Made by a program: the position numbers and the translations under genes. This document shows positions 1 through 10,837 of a DNA stretch of 64,000 nt, in pieces. Within the stretch, counting starts at the first letter, position 1. Each line of letters begins with the position of its first letter. The notes below the pieces were generated by a model. The model was not told where the DNA came from and searched no databases. It saw only the letters and a list, made by a program, of their open reading frames with translations. Source of the DNA: Limanda limanda (lineage: Eukaryota; Chordata; Actinopteri; Pleuronectiformes; Pleuronectidae); the NCBI RefSeq assembly GCF_963576545.1, contig NC_083641.1, forward strand, positions 20,599,523 to 20,663,522. The letters run 5' to 3'.

Positions 1-953
1 TCTAAAACGGACAGATAAGACCGCCCTATCCGTTGTGGAACGCCCTCTCCGAGCGCCTCGGACAGCTTTTCGTGCACCTCTGATTTTTCTAACTGTCCGT
101 CTTTATTTCGGAGACCCCAAGGACAGCCCTTGGCTGTGATTGGTCCGCGAACGACATAATTTCCCTACGACGTCATTTCCGGATTTCACATTTCCGGACC
201 TCAAACTTCCTGCTTGACAATAACCCCAAACACAACTACGATTCTACGATTAATGTGACGTGTGCGTTAAGCCAGCGGAGTTGTCCAGCTACCGGTGGCT
301 CGTTAGAGCACTGACGGCATGTGTGCACGGTCACATACAGTTATAGCGAGCTTTCAAAACGGCGCTAGCGGGCTAGCCACCATGCTAACTGCGGTGGTAA
401 CAGTGCAAAAACCCGCCATCACGACTTTAATTCCACTTCTATCATGACACTGTTTCTATAATACTGCCAGGTTAGAAGCAAACACTGGGAAGTAGTTAGT
501 GTCGGGAGTCCCTGCTGACTGTGTGTGGAGGCTGGGGTTGAAGCTAGCTGGGAGGGGAGCTAGCTAGCTCCGTCTAGCTTCAAGCTACACGGAGCTTCAA
601 GCTGTGGAATTAGCAACACTGTTCGGAAACATTACCGGGGAACCGCTGCGCTAAGAAACGATGATATCAGCATTTTGACCTGCTGGGTGTCACTTTATTT
701 AGTTCTGTTAGTTGCGATGGTTCAGTGTGTGGGAGGCAAGCCGACAGAGGTAAACAGACACACGTGGACTTCTTCTTCCCAGAAATGGGGTAGGCTTCTC
801 TGAGCTCGTCTTCCGTTGCGCCACCTATGGGTTTGGCGGTGAATTGTTTTCAAACGTACAGTCGTCGGAGAAGTAAAAATCAAAAGGACTCTCTGATCTC
901 CGTGCGTCCCTCTCCGCGAAACGGATACGTAGAAGCATACTGGAGCCTTGAGT
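1..953. mobile_element. GC-rich interspersed repeat, copy 1 (left edge cut by window)
   Basis: About 0.95 kb that recurs in the same orientation at 22836-23806, matching roughly nine bases in ten by eye with small indels. It contains an inverted CCAAT box (137-146), a CRE-like GACGTCA (169-175) and TTCCGG ETS-like sites, plus many CTAGC-type short repeats, so it looks promoter-like. The right end (GAGCCTTGAG) joins the LINE fragment directly. No long ORF is seen; short ORFs here are not convincing. Element class is uncertain: the second copy has weakly matching ends, suggesting a non-autonomous DNA element. Confidence 0.6.
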
Positions 954-1725
954 TGTAGGTGAAGTCCGATGTGAACAGGGTGAACAGGACTGGTGAGAGC
1001 ACAGTCCCCTGTGGAGCCCCGGTGCTGCACAGCACAGTCTCAGAGACACAGTCTTTCAGCCTGACGAACTGTGGTCTCTCTGTCAGATAGTCAGTAATCC
1101 AGGACACCAGGTGGACGTTCACATCCATCTGCAGGAGCTTGTCACACAGTCGGAGGGGCTGGATGGTGTTAAAGGCACTGGAGAAATCAAAAAACATGAT
1201 TCTCACAACACATTTCCCCTTGTCCAGATAAGCGTGTGCCCTGTGCATAAGGTAGATGATGGCATCTTCCACGCCCACCTTCTCCTGGTAGGCAAACTGC
1301 AGCGGGCCGAGTGCATGGCGTACCTGAGGTCTGAGGATGTGGAGTAGCAGTTGTTCCATGGTCTTAGAGATATGAGAGGTTAAGGCGACTGGCCTGAAGT
1401 CGTTCATCACACTGGGGTGTGGCTTCTTCGGAACGGGGATGAGGCAGGATGTTTTCCACAGTGCAGGGACCTTCCCCAGTTGGAGGCTCAGGTTGAAGAG
1501 ATGCTACAAGGGCTCCCCCAGTTCCACCGCACATGCCTTGAGAAGTCTAGGACACACTCCATCAGGGCCGGCTGCTTTCCTAGGGCGCAATCTCCTCAGC
1601 TCTCCTGTGACCTGCTCCGCCGTGTTGGTAGGGGGAAGGGGGGGGCTCTTTGAGGTCACCTGGGAGAGGGGTGCAGCTGTTGATAATAGCAGAGGGCTGG
1701 AAGCCTGAGTGAGAGGGGCCACACT
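950..1725 (-). mobile_element. L2/CR1-like LINE reverse transcriptase fragment, broken
   Basis: The minus strand encodes reverse transcriptase blocks in order: LRPRKAAGPDGV (about 1560-1620), then after a frame change near 1430-1510, NDFRPVALTSHISK, LGPLQFAYQ, FFDFSSAFNTIQP and STGAPQGTVLSPVLFTLF (about 970-1410). These are fingers/palm motifs of non-LTR retrotransposons of the CR1/L2 group. The fragment stops at about 950, before the catalytic YxDD block, where the 0.95 kb repeat begins. It is a dead copy. Confidence 0.8.
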
Positions 1726-2402
1726 CACTGCGGTTACATGTGTCCGATTGAAACCCGATTTCTGGCGTTGTCCGGTTTCAATCAAAGATCCATGTCATGT
1801 AACTCCACAAATCTAGATTTCTTGTGTCCGACTGAAGTCGGATAACCACCCCCAGATAAGTAGATCGGATCTGGCTGTATATCGGACAACGCGCGCATGT
1901 AACTCTGGAAGCTAGACAACAACTGGAGAAGACGTCTTTGCGCATGCTTGAGATCCTGCCCCCCCCCCCCCCTCCCTGGTCGTGACCCGGAAGTCGACAC
2001 GTACATAAAATGTCGCTGCCCGGTGCCGGCCGGCACTCGCCATTACCATTCTAATCAAATGCGCCGTTCGCATTCGCAGTACTCCTAGAGTAAACATGCA
2101 CAACATCATGTAGAGGGACGTAGCTTCACCTTGCTCTCCGTTCGTCATCTTTCTCGCATGCTGAGTTGAAGGCTGTTGTTGTTTTTGTGTTGCTAGTGGT
2201 GACGAGGTCAAGCGGAAATGGCAGGATCACCACTAGCTGTAATGAAAACAGCGCCACCTATCGTAGCGGGGTATGAAATGCTTTCGGACAAGAGTCGGAT
2301 TTCTCAGTGCCATGTACCCTGAGATAGAGCAGTTAACCCCCCATGGATAGAGAAACCCGATTTCGGCCGAAATCGGGTTTCTGCCATCATGTAAACGTAG
2401 TG
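1726..2402. mobile_element. Inverted-repeat DNA element (MITE-like) inserted in the LINE
   Basis: The left end reads CACTGCGGTTACATG and the right end, reverse-complemented, CACTACGTTTACATG, giving matching terminal inverted repeats. A 3-bp ACT flanks both sides (1723-1725 and 2403-2405), consistent with a 3-bp target duplication as made by PIF/Harbinger-type elements. Both ends can fold: arms at 1746-1755 and 1774-1783 on the left, and a perfect 32-bp palindrome at 2351-2382 on the right. No transposase ORF, so non-autonomous. The superfamily is inferred only from duplication length. Confidence 0.65.
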
Positions 2403-2775
2403 ACTGACTGTGGTCCGAGCAGGGGGGAGGGGTGGATCTCCGGGATGTGAGGATGAGGGGGTTGTGGCCTGCAGTGAGCAGGTAACAGCAGCAGATAAAA
2501 AGGAGAAGAAGCTCAGGTGATCAGGACAGCACCATGGACGACAGCGGGTAGAAGAACAACGATCCGACAGAGACAAAGGGAAACACAGAGGCTTAAATAC
2601 ACAGAGGGAAGGCAGGGGCAATTAAACACAGGTGTTACACATGAGGACTGAGGAAGACAATCACCGACAGGAAGTAAAGACAGAAAAAACACACAAGGAA
2701 CAGAGACTACAAAATAAAACAGGAAACACAAAACACAAAGAGACTGAAATCAACAAACTAAAATGACAGAACATG
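2403..2775 (-). mobile_element. Interspersed repeat, probably the 5' part of the LINE
   Basis: Read on the minus strand, 2775-2510 is a T-rich repeat with a TATA-like TATTTAAG near 2595 that I recognise as common in fish genomes. 2403-2500 continues the Pro/Ser-rich coding frame seen upstream of the reverse transcriptase (LQATTPSSSHPGDPPLPP). Order and orientation fit a LINE 5' region split by the 1726-2402 insertion. Family assignment is from memory. Confidence 0.45.
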
Positions 2776-2890
2776 ACAATAGGTGTTTTAGATTACCTGC
2801 AGGACCATCCTAGTCAGTTATCTACCATAAAGAAGCACAACAAATGAAGATGGGACGGAAAGAGCATGTTGAGGCATCATGGAGAGAAGT
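2776..2890. repeat. 115-bp dispersed repeat, copy A
   Basis: Nearly identical to 15005-15119 (only a few substitutions), same orientation, with sharp ends on both sides. It begins ACAATAGGTGTTTTAGATTA and ends GGAGAGAAGT. No coding potential and no terminal inverted repeat seen. Confidence 0.8.
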
Positions 2891-3527
2891 TTGTACTGAA
2901 CTGTAGTGAAATTACATGCAGAGAAAGACTAAGGTTGTGCAATGCTGCCATCTAGCGGTTGTACTTGGGCACATTCATATTAAACTAAATGATATCAGCA
3001 GGTAGAGTAATGAGTATTGAATTTATATATGTCTCACTGCTGATCAAAAAAAACATTAAGATCATTTTTATAATCCTTATTAACTATAATGACGAGTAAT
3101 TCACAGGCTGTTTAAATTGCAGGTATACTTGTCTCAACTATCTTAAATACAAAACATTTGTACCTGATCTATTGACAAATTGTAAAATATTTATTATTCA
3201 CTTTGAATGACACATGTATATAGTGTATAAAACATTATGATATGACACACAATCTTGTAATTATGAAGAACTTATTCTGCTTTTCATGGTTTTGAGTTTT
3301 ATTTGTTTGAAGTTCAGTATTTAAACACAGCTTTGCACAGAGTAAATACATATTTTATTGGGTAGCATTGCATCTAAATTCAATGGATGTTGGATGTTGT
3401 AACTGAATCTTTAAATGATTTCTGAGAACAGTAGTTATTATTCATCTACAAATCGAAGCCTTAACTCAGAGAGGCACATTTAGAATTGGAATTATTACTA
3501 TGAACAAATTGATACATACATCAATAA
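2891..3527. other. AT-rich 3' flank of the receptor gene
   Basis: AT-rich unique sequence downstream of the receptor stop codon. Apart from poly(A) signal candidates on the minus strand, I see no gene or repeat here. Confidence 0.5.
3354..3359 (-). terminator. Candidate poly(A) signal AATAAA for the V2R-like gene
   Basis: AATAAA on the minus strand, about 170 nt beyond the stop codon at 3528. A second, weaker candidate lies near 3297. Position and hexamer are the only evidence. Confidence 0.4.
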
Positions 3528-3950
3528 CTATCTGGCCATCAGGTATTTCTTAGTGTTTTTCTCAGGCTTCAAGAGAATTATGAAACATTTCGGGGCAAAA
3601 ATGCAGAGCAGCAAACCATAGCTGGAGGCAAGGATCGCAAAAATCTCTACAGCGACAACGTACTTCCCAGGAGAGCTAATGTACGCTGGGACGAAGGCGA
3701 CCCAGACGGCGCAGAAGATCAGCATGCTGAAGGTGATCAGCTTGGCCTCGTTGAAGTTGTCGGGGAGTTTCCGGGCGAGAAAAGCCAAGAAGAGGCAGGA
3801 GCAGGCCAGCAGGCCGATGTAGCCCAGGACCAGAGAGAAGCCCACCACAGAGCCCATTGCACACCTCAGGGTGACCTTTGACCCTCGGATACCAAAATCC
3901 TGCTGAGGCACGGGGGGGCTGAGGGACAGCCATATGGCACAGATGATAAC
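3528..3950 (-). CDS. V2R-like exon 11: membrane segments 4-7 and stop
   Basis: 140 codons plus stop. Contains the conserved extracellular-loop cysteine (VTLRCAMGS), [26 protein letters not shown] and the tail [13 protein letters not shown]. Confidence 0.9.
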   Translation of the reverse strand, partial: VIICAIWLSLSPPVPQQDFGIRGSKVTLRCAMGSVVGFSLVLGYIGLLACSCLFLAFLARKLPDNFNEAKLITFSMLIFCAVWVAFVPAYISSPGKYVVAVEIFAILASSYGLLLCIFAPKCFIILLKPEKNTKKYLMAR

Positions 3951-6900
3951 CTGTGTGAATAGTTAATATATTTCATTTAGCATAGTTACTCATAAATATA
4001 AAACAAGGTGTGGTGATGTTTTTAGCAAATGAAAAATAAACTACATCATGACTCAAGTTTTCTTCTGCGCTACAGGACTGGTTGGCACTTTATCTCAAAC
4101 TTTATATTTCATTCTTGTAAATTAATTGTTATAAATCACGAGTTGTGTTGTTAATTGATTAAGTATCATCAATATTACATTATTACATTATTCACACCTG
4201 TATACAGGTGAAGAGGCCGACACTTCCTCTCTGTTGCCGCAGACCAAACCACTTTATCAAGGATCCAGCACCGGGCCGAGCTGAACGGAAAACAGCCAGA
4301 ACCACCATGGTTTTAACCAGCAGGCAGGAAACACAAAGCACAAAGCTGATCCCAAAAGCCGCCTGCTGGAAGCGACAGGCCCACACTGACGGATGACCGA
4401 TGAACAGCAGCGAGCACAGGAAGCAGAGCTTCAGAGACAGAAGCAGCAGGAAGCTCAGCTCTGAGTTGTTGGCTCGCACCTACAGGAGAAGCACATCAGC
4501 AGTTGATGGAGGAAAGAAAGGTGAAATGCAAACTGCAAACAGCAAACTCTGGGTTATTCTTACCATGGGTGTTTGATGGTAGTAAACAAAAACCAGGAGC
4601 ACCGCAGCCGTCACCGTGGCACCAGACACTGCTGCTGCCGTCAGGGTAATGCCCAGAGTTTCATTAAAGAAGAGGAAGTCAAGCTGGCGAGGGACGCAGG
4701 CCGTTCGATCAGTGTTGGACCAGAACTCAGACGGACAGGGATCACAGTGAGGGGAACCTGGCAAAGGGAAAGAGAGAGGATGGAGGAGAGAATAATAAAA
4801 CTCAAAGCGTGAAGTAAAGGATAGAAACTAGAGCTGGTGTTTTGTAGTAAATTCATCACCAATTTTATTGCTAATCTCTCCCTCAGCACATTGGATACAG
4901 TCGAAGCAGCAGACAGGTTCTCCTTTCCTGTTGGCCAGTCGGCTGCCTGGAGGACAGCTCTCACTGCACACTGACACAGGCACCTGCACAAACAGTCAGT
5001 GACACGATGTGATTAATTCACAACAACATTCATTCCAACAGCAAGTATTGAATTATAATTTCTTTCAAATGAATGACCTGATTGGATCCCGTGCTCCACT
5101 GAATGGCTGATTGGTTAAGGTGGAGATCAAACCCGTCCACGTGGCCAATCAGAACGAGCTTCATTGGCCCCTCTGGAGTTTTCTGCCAGTTGACGAGATC
5201 ATACTTTGCCGGAGTGTCGGCTCCTTGGAAATAAAACATTTCACCTTGTGGTGTAGTGAAGTTCACCTGGTTTAAGTGCTGCAACAGCTGAAGGGAAAAA
5301 GCGTTGATGAAGTCGTCAGAATAAAATCCGTACACAAAACTGCACTTAGAATTTTTAGAGCTAGAAGAGTACTCAGAGAGCTTTATCACCATACTGAATA
5401 TAATACTGCATATATACTGCACAGTATATGTATATATACATATATTTATATATATATATATATATGTACTGCTTTAGATACATATAGCATGTCCACAGAA
5501 ATATGCAAAAACTTCAACAAACTGCTCACATTAAACACAGGCAAAACATGCATTCTCTGATAAAGGTGAAAGGAATATGTGATAAATACAGTGACTTTAG
5601 CAAGAACACCTTATTTTGATTCACAAAATCCAGAACATTATCCAGATCTGCACAAAATTTTATTTGTTCTATGATATTTTCACTTTACAAATGCATTATG
5701 TCTTGAGAGATTCAGATAAAGGTGGGAAAATGGCCTATCAAGCAATTTTAAAGAAAGCAAGAAATTAAACTAAATCCTGAATCTGACCCTGAATCTGAAC
5801 CAATATTTTGTTGATTTAATGGGTTCATCCCTTTCCAGTAAGTTTTGTGGTAATCCGCCCATGAGTGCTAAATAACAGACAGGCAAAACAAACACAAACT
5901 TTTCCTCCACTGGTACCTCTTTTGGATTGATGTGATCTGGAGAGGAGCATATTGAGATGTCTCTGTCTCTGCTGGAGCAGGAGAGGAGGCTGTGGAGGGC
6001 GTGGGCTGCAGCATACACAGCCAGGTAGACATTATAAACCACCCTGAGCTGAGAGGTGTCAGTGAAGGGATGCTGCAGCTCCTCCAGAGACTCTGTGCCA
6101 CTGCAGGGGGGCAGAGAGGCTCTCTGAAAAGACTCCTTGGCAGGAGATGAAGTGGAGCCATTCGATGCACGGTGAGATGAAGAGGAATATGCAAACGATG
6201 CAGCCCCCCCTGCACTGCATCCAAACTCCTTTTCCCAGAAGTCTCTTAAGAATCCGTCATGCGGACGACGAACTGGGTGCAGATTCCTGAGATATTTTTC
6301 AAACCCGGGTATTGTTGAACTTCGGATGGCCACGCCAAGAACGCCTCTGGCCACATTGGAGAGGGCAGGGTCCTGGAGGAGATCGTCACTGGTGCTCCAG
6401 GCCTCACTGGCCAAAAACTGTCTGTCAGTCACCTATAGGAGGAATGCACTCTTCAAATAAATACACTCAAATGATAAAGTCATACAAATTTCCAGTACAG
6501 TTACTCACATTTCTTGCATTTAGCTCCAGAAACAGCTTCTTTGCGTCAGTGTACCAGCAGAAGATGAGAATCACCCTCGCAGTTGAAGCTTGAATTGTAA
6601 GCGCCGCACGTCTGGCATCTCTCACAATGGTCTCTCTGTGGACGCTCTCTACGAAGTCCAGACACACCCCCTTGCCTTTAATCTCCTCCTTAAATACCTG
6701 AAACAATAACATGAAAACAAACAATAAATATATGCTATTTGTGAAATATTTTAATTCAATATATCACAACAATATTATAACCTGCATCGCCAATTGACCA
6801 TAGGCGGTGTTTGCATGCACAGCCCCAACCCACGTCCAGTGGAAGCTTATAGCCAGTTGTGCGATGGCCCTGGCCTGGTAAATGTCACTGGGGATCGTTC

Positions 6901-8272
6901 TGAAGAAGTTAGGAAACTTGAGCCGGTCACTCAGACAGGGGCAGGTGGCCAGGTAGCTGATCTGAGGGAGAGACACAGAGTTACAGCGTTTTTCACAGCA
7001 CCATCTTCAACTTAAATTCACCATTTAAACGCAAGCAACTGACTCGTGAGAATAAGATTTCCTCTGGTGATAAAACTTACAATTGGTATAGAGAGAGGCC
7101 CAAGGGTCCTGGACAATATTATCCCTGTTGTGGACGAGGAAGCCCCAATCAGCAGAGGAACAGGCTTCCCACCTGAGGAGAAGAGCAGAGCAGAGAAGAG
7201 AAGAGAAGAGAAGAGAAGAGAAGAGAAGAGAAGAGAAGAGAAGAGAAGAGAAGAGAAGAGAAGAGAAGAGAAGAGAAGAGAAGAGAAGAGAAGAGAAGAG
7301 AAGAGAAGAGAAGAGACGAGAAGTGAAGTGAAGAGAAGAGAAGAGAAAACAAAATATAACCAAGGAATGAAGCAAATACATATTTAGACACAGTGCATCA
7401 CACATCACAAATAAGTGGCTGTTCATCGATAATTTCACATTTCTTTTATCTATTTGACAGACTGAAGAACACAGTGAGCTTCACAGTCAATTTGTTCCTG
7501 TCATAGCAACAGATATTCAATGGCATAAAATAATATATGATACCAGGGGTTGGTTTCATGGACAAATCAAATGTTGAAAGCAAATGGAATCATATCAAGT
7601 CATACTTATGTCTCCAGGTTGTCCATGCGATGCAGACTGTGGCGTAGATGCTGTTAAGCTGCAGCTGCGTGTGTTTCCTCCGACCAGTGACAGTGCATCT
7701 TGCAGTGCCCACGGGTATCGGCTGCAGCTGTCCACTATGCTGTAGCCCAGCTTGACTCCTGGCAGCAGGGAGCTGTTCCCGTTGATTTCATCCACCGCAA
7801 ACGCCAAAGCATACAAATATTTCAATGTCTCAAGATCTAAGCTGAGAGCACAGGAGGAGAAAAGAGGAGAAAATCTGAACCACTGCAATGTCAGTCAGTG
7901 AAATAAAAAAGTGGCACATACATCAACACCTACAGGTATTTGAATGATCATATCAGAATCATAATAACAGTAGAAATACAGTGGATGTGATTACCCAGTG
8001 CATGGTTCATAGTGTGGCTGTTCGATGAAGTCCTGCTGTACAGCTGAAGGTATGTAATACAGATTAAAAAGTCCACCAAGGATCACGTCCCCGTCCTGAG
8101 AGAGGACCTTGTTGTTCAGTGCGCTCCACCTGGTGCACGTCGTCGCCTGAGCCCCCTCCAGACCCCCTGTCTGTCTGCCCACTGCACTGAGGAGCAGCAG
8201 AGACAGAGCTGAGGAGAGCCAGCGGGCGAGGAGCCGGGGCAACCAGCACATGGACGCAGCTGTTCTGGACAT
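3528..8272 (-). CDS. Vomeronasal type-2 (V2R/OlfC)-like class C odorant receptor, 11 exons
   Basis: Predicted membrane receptor, likely for amino-acid-type odorants in olfactory neurons. Joined exons: 8272-7995, 7841-7606, 7172-7081, 6961-6782, 6697-6509, 6432-5917, 5287-5078, 4983-4860, 4757-4564, 4479-4198, 3950-3528; all junctions are GT-AG and phases agree, giving 907 residues. Residues 1-32 form a signal peptide; about 45-560 a Venus-flytrap domain with [22 protein letters not shown] and SEAW; about 568-635 a cysteine-rich domain ([16 protein letters not shown]); about 640-892 seven membrane segments, ending with [10 protein letters not shown] and [11 protein letters not shown], the typical V2R tail. 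ATG at 8272 opens the frame; ATG at 8251 is an alternative giving a shorter signal peptide. T1R taste receptor was considered, but the C-terminal tail favours V2R. It is transcribed in the same direction as plch1, just downstream of it. Five introns exceed the family's six-exon plan. Confidence 0.9.
4198..4479 (-). CDS. V2R-like exon 10: membrane segments 2-3 and start of 4
   Basis: 94 codons starting [16 protein letters not shown], with [20 protein letters not shown] as helix 3. Acceptor CTGTAG, donor GTGTGA inside helix 4, phase 0. Confidence 0.85.
4564..4757 (-). CDS. V2R-like exon 9: end of cysteine-rich domain and membrane segment 1
   Basis: Encodes [17 protein letters not shown], then the first membrane helix [20 protein letters not shown]. 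It ends in phase 0 after QTPM; in the usual plan the whole seven-helix block is one exon, so this split is an extra intron. Confidence 0.85.
4860..4983 (-). CDS. V2R-like exon 8: cysteine-rich domain, 124 nt
   Basis: Exactly 124 nt, the length I recall for this conserved exon across class C receptors. Encodes [15 protein letters not shown] and [14 protein letters not shown]. Donor GTGATG leaves phase 1. Confidence 0.9.
5078..5287 (-). CDS. V2R-like exon 7: end of flytrap
   Basis: 70 codons, [12 protein letters not shown] through YDLVNWQ to WSTGSNQ. Acceptor CCTTCAG, donor GTCATT, phase 0 at both ends. Confidence 0.85.
5409..5466. repeat. TA-rich microsatellite in a V2R-like intron
   Basis: Imperfect TATA/TATG tract inside the 629-nt intron between exons 6 and 7 (5288-5916). 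The rest of that intron is AT-rich and shows no ORF of interest. Confidence 0.85.
5917..6432 (-). CDS. V2R-like exon 6: flytrap lobe 2
   Basis: 172 codons with [36 protein letters not shown] and [16 protein letters not shown], all aligning in order with class C receptors. Acceptor CCTATAG, donor GTACCA. A Ser-rich insert (about 200 nt after FGC) is variable in this family. Confidence 0.85.
6509..6697 (-). CDS. V2R-like exon 5
   Basis: 63 codons, from [17 protein letters not shown] to LFLELNARN. Phase 0 at both ends, acceptor TTTCAG and donor GTGAGT. The following intron is only 76 nt. Confidence 0.85.
6782..6961 (-). CDS. V2R-like exon 4
   Basis: 60 codons, [20 protein letters not shown] through [15 protein letters not shown]. 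Acceptor CCCTCAG, donor GTTATA; phase 0 at both ends. The intron that follows (84 nt) is not in the usual gene plan. Confidence 0.85.
7081..7172 (-). CDS. V2R-like exon 3: ligand-contact loop GASSST
   Basis: 92 nt encoding [20 protein letters not shown] and LGPLSIPI. Acceptor CTCCTCAG lies just downstream (on the transcript) of a 125-bp pyrimidine microsatellite; donor GTAAGT is strong. Ends in phase 0 at the family's conserved intron before ISYLATCP. Confidence 0.85.
7192..7316. repeat. (AAGAG)25 microsatellite next to a splice acceptor
   Basis: About 25 pure pentamers with degenerate edges (7186-7345). It sits in the extra intron 7173-7605 and reads as (CTCTT)n on the transcript strand, ending about 20 nt before the exon 3 acceptor, so it acts as an oversized polypyrimidine tract. 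Confidence 0.95.
7606..7841 (-). CDS. V2R-like exon 2: flytrap lobe 1
   Basis: Encodes [20 protein letters not shown] and LGYSIVDSC, family hallmarks. The donor GTATGA leaves phase 1. In the usual V2R/CaSR plan this coding block continues to the end of the next exon without an intron. Confidence 0.85.
7995..8272 (-). CDS. V2R-like exon 1: signal peptide and start of ligand-binding domain
   Basis: Codes residues 1-92, with hydrophobic core LLLLSA and the early motif [13 protein letters not shown]. The donor GTAATC at 7994 leaves phase 2, completed by C at 7841 to give [11 protein letters not shown]. Confidence 0.85.
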
Positions 8273-10831
8273 TAAGAAAAACTTTGGGTAAATGTCATCT
8301 GAAATAGACAGAATATACATCAACCAGAGGTGCGATGAATTCAAACACAATTTACCTGACTGGTCCAACCTGGAAATAGACTGCATTAAAAGTCAGAAAA
8401 ATGCAAGTACCTCATAGACAACGTTCAACAAAGACGAATCCCATAAAAATTAATGCAAAATCCCAATATCATGCCAGTTACCTGCAAAGAGAAAGCACGT
8501 TATCAGCATTAGTATAACATGTTAAGTGAGAAAATGGTATCTTGACAGAAACATACCTCCCTCCCTGCACAGGCCAAGTGTTGATATGAGTATATATAAT
8601 CGTTGTGCAGCCTTTTCCATGGAAGTGAAACAGATGACACAAGCGGCACAACACCAAATTATCCCTCTCTAGAGTGATGGTGAAAAACAAATCATTGCTA
8701 GCAAGTGATTATGGAGGGTGTGAGTGTGTACGTTTTCTAAACTGTCAAAAACAACTTGAGAGAGAAGATAAAAGTATATTGTTTTAATTATGTGAGTAAG
8801 ATACTTCACTAAAAGAAGATAAAGTACTTGGTGTCTTTCCCCTGCTATATGTTTCCTATGTGAATGAATCAGCCATTTGAAGAACCGATGGTCTTTCTCA
8901 GGATATTTCAGTCAAAAATTTATTTTTATTATTTGAGCATCTTCCAACTTATAGTAAATTCAAAATGTTATGCTCTGAATGTCCTGAAACGTGATCTGCC
9001 ACTTCTGGACAGTAAACTTAGTAAGATGCAGTAAATGTGAAACACATTTAATCCTAAACCTTTTGAAATTATTGGCAAGTTTACCAATGTGGTAAAAGTA
9101 AAATAAATATGTGAGTTTAAATTCGGGAATCATGTGGTCTCGTAAAAAAAACTTTTGAATTCCTGTCTCTATAACATCAATAATAACTGCTGAACATTCT
9201 CTCTAAAAAAAAAGTTTGGAACTGTATTATGTATTATACTGTATGTATTTTGTAGATAGAAACACACACCAAAGTGTACAGCCTTCCTTTGCTGTCAGCC
9301 TCAGGTCTTCATGGTCCCAAGATGTTGGAAACTTTCCTTTGAGATTCTGGTCCATGTTGAGATGCATCTCCTAACTTCTGCAGATCTGTCGGTAGCAGAC
9401 GGACCACTGCATCCTCAGGTTTCTGTTTGTGACTGACAGCAGTGGAACTCATCTTCTGCCTGAGGGTCCAACATGCTGAGCTTTCTGAGACACTTCTCTG
9501 CTCACCACTGTTCTTTCGTTGAGAAAACTCTGCCCTTTGCTTTTCTAAGGTCTCTGTCCGCATTGGAAATTCAGGAGTTATATTTAAAGATTGATGGACA
9601 ACGTAACAGATTTAGATTTCCACCTAAAATGTTTAAAGTGGTGAGTCAGGTTGCAAAAGTAAGATAGATCCATTGGAGACTGTGACCATATAAGACATTG
9701 TGTAGAATATTTGTTTTGTCAAGCATTAGTTACTCATGATATTAAATGAAAAAAGTAAAGTTTTGAAACGGGAGCCAATGAGTTCAAAACTTATTAATGT
9801 TCTTACAAAACTTAATATGTTAAGTTTGAATCTATTCATTAAATGTGCTAATATAAAACTCATCTATAAAAGCCTTAATCAAACTCTGTAGGTGCTCAGT
9901 GACCTGGTGGTTGCTCTCAGGAAGTTTAAAGGGTTTTGATTATTTTATTTTAAATTGTTTTCATTTTAGTTAAATGAGGTGAAGACAACTCTTTATATCT
10001 GTTACCTGGGATGTTGTTCCTAGGATTTCTGAAAACAAATAGTTCAATATTTTCTTTGCCTTTGCAGTCTTTACCTCATCCTCTCCTTCAGTTCGTGTAG
10101 TTCAAAAACCAGGGCCTTCCTTCTTGCGTTCACGAAGAACTGTTTGGTTTGTCTCAGAAAGTGGAGAAAGAGTCAAGAAGAATCAAGTCAAGACTGAATT
10201 TTCCACTGTAGCTTCATTCATTATTCAGTTTAGAATTCTGGATAATGAGAGGACATGGTAAGGATAACAAAGAGAGCCAGCAGACCTGGGATCAGCTGCT
10301 TAAAACGTGTGTATAACTGCATTCAAGAATAAATAGCCTAAATAAAAGAAGTGTGATATGAGTAAAAATATGCAGCATTAAAGCTACTTCAACAAGAATG
10401 ATTTAATAATGCAATAAATCTGGTAGTGCCCCCGTCTGGATATTTGAATTACCTTAGGTGACTGATCCATTTCGGGCAAAGTTTTTGAAGGAAATTTAGG
10501 CGGAAGATTATACTTTTTCTTCTCTTTTAGATTTTCCAAGGAATATTTTAACGTTATTCTTCCATATGACTTAACAAATTGTGGCAACAGGTTAGAACCA
10601 GTGTGGGGAATTTAATGCCCAGAGCAACAGGTGTGCTGTTTGTCAGCTCTATTACACAGTAATTTCATGAGCAATTACATCCCATTATGTTTAAGGCGCT
10701 GAGGCTGTTTGCGACCTAATAATTAAATGATTTTGAGCTCGAGCGACATTCTGGTTTCATCCCACTGTTTACAGTTTTGTGTAAAACAGGAAAAGAGGAT
10801 GTAGTTTTCTTGAAATCAAACATTTCAATAG
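8273..10831. other. Intergenic region between V2R-like gene and plch1
   Basis: AT-rich, mostly unique sequence. Short ORFs (for example 9309-9563 minus) show no recognisable motif or matching splice context. The V2R promoter should lie in the first few hundred bases above 8272, but I see no clear TATA box. Confidence 0.5.
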
Positions 10832-10837
10832 TTTATT
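10832..10837 (-). terminator. Candidate poly(A) signal AATAAA for plch1
   Basis: AATAAA on the minus strand 1.1 kb beyond the plch1 stop codon, followed within about 20 nt by T/G-containing sequence. Chosen because it is the first canonical hexamer I found downstream of the stop. Confidence 0.45.

Noticed and set aside
7128..7391. Long ORFs of repeating RREEK or LLFSS across the AAGAG repeat
   Set aside because: Pure pentamer microsatellite translated in several frames; not protein-coding and not a CRISPR array.
3528..8272. Assignment of the GPCR to a T1R taste receptor
   Set aside because: The C-terminal end [15 protein letters not shown] and overall layout fit V2R/OlfC; the neighbourhood next to plch1 also supports V2R.
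3528..8272. Receptor as a pseudogene because the seven-helix and flytrap blocks are broken into short ORFs
   Set aside because: Every break coincides with GT-AG splice sites and consistent phases; no stop or frameshift is left after joining.
9309..9563. 84-residue minus-strand ORF between the two genes
   Set aside because: No recognisable motif, no splice-compatible link to either gene and no similarity I can name.
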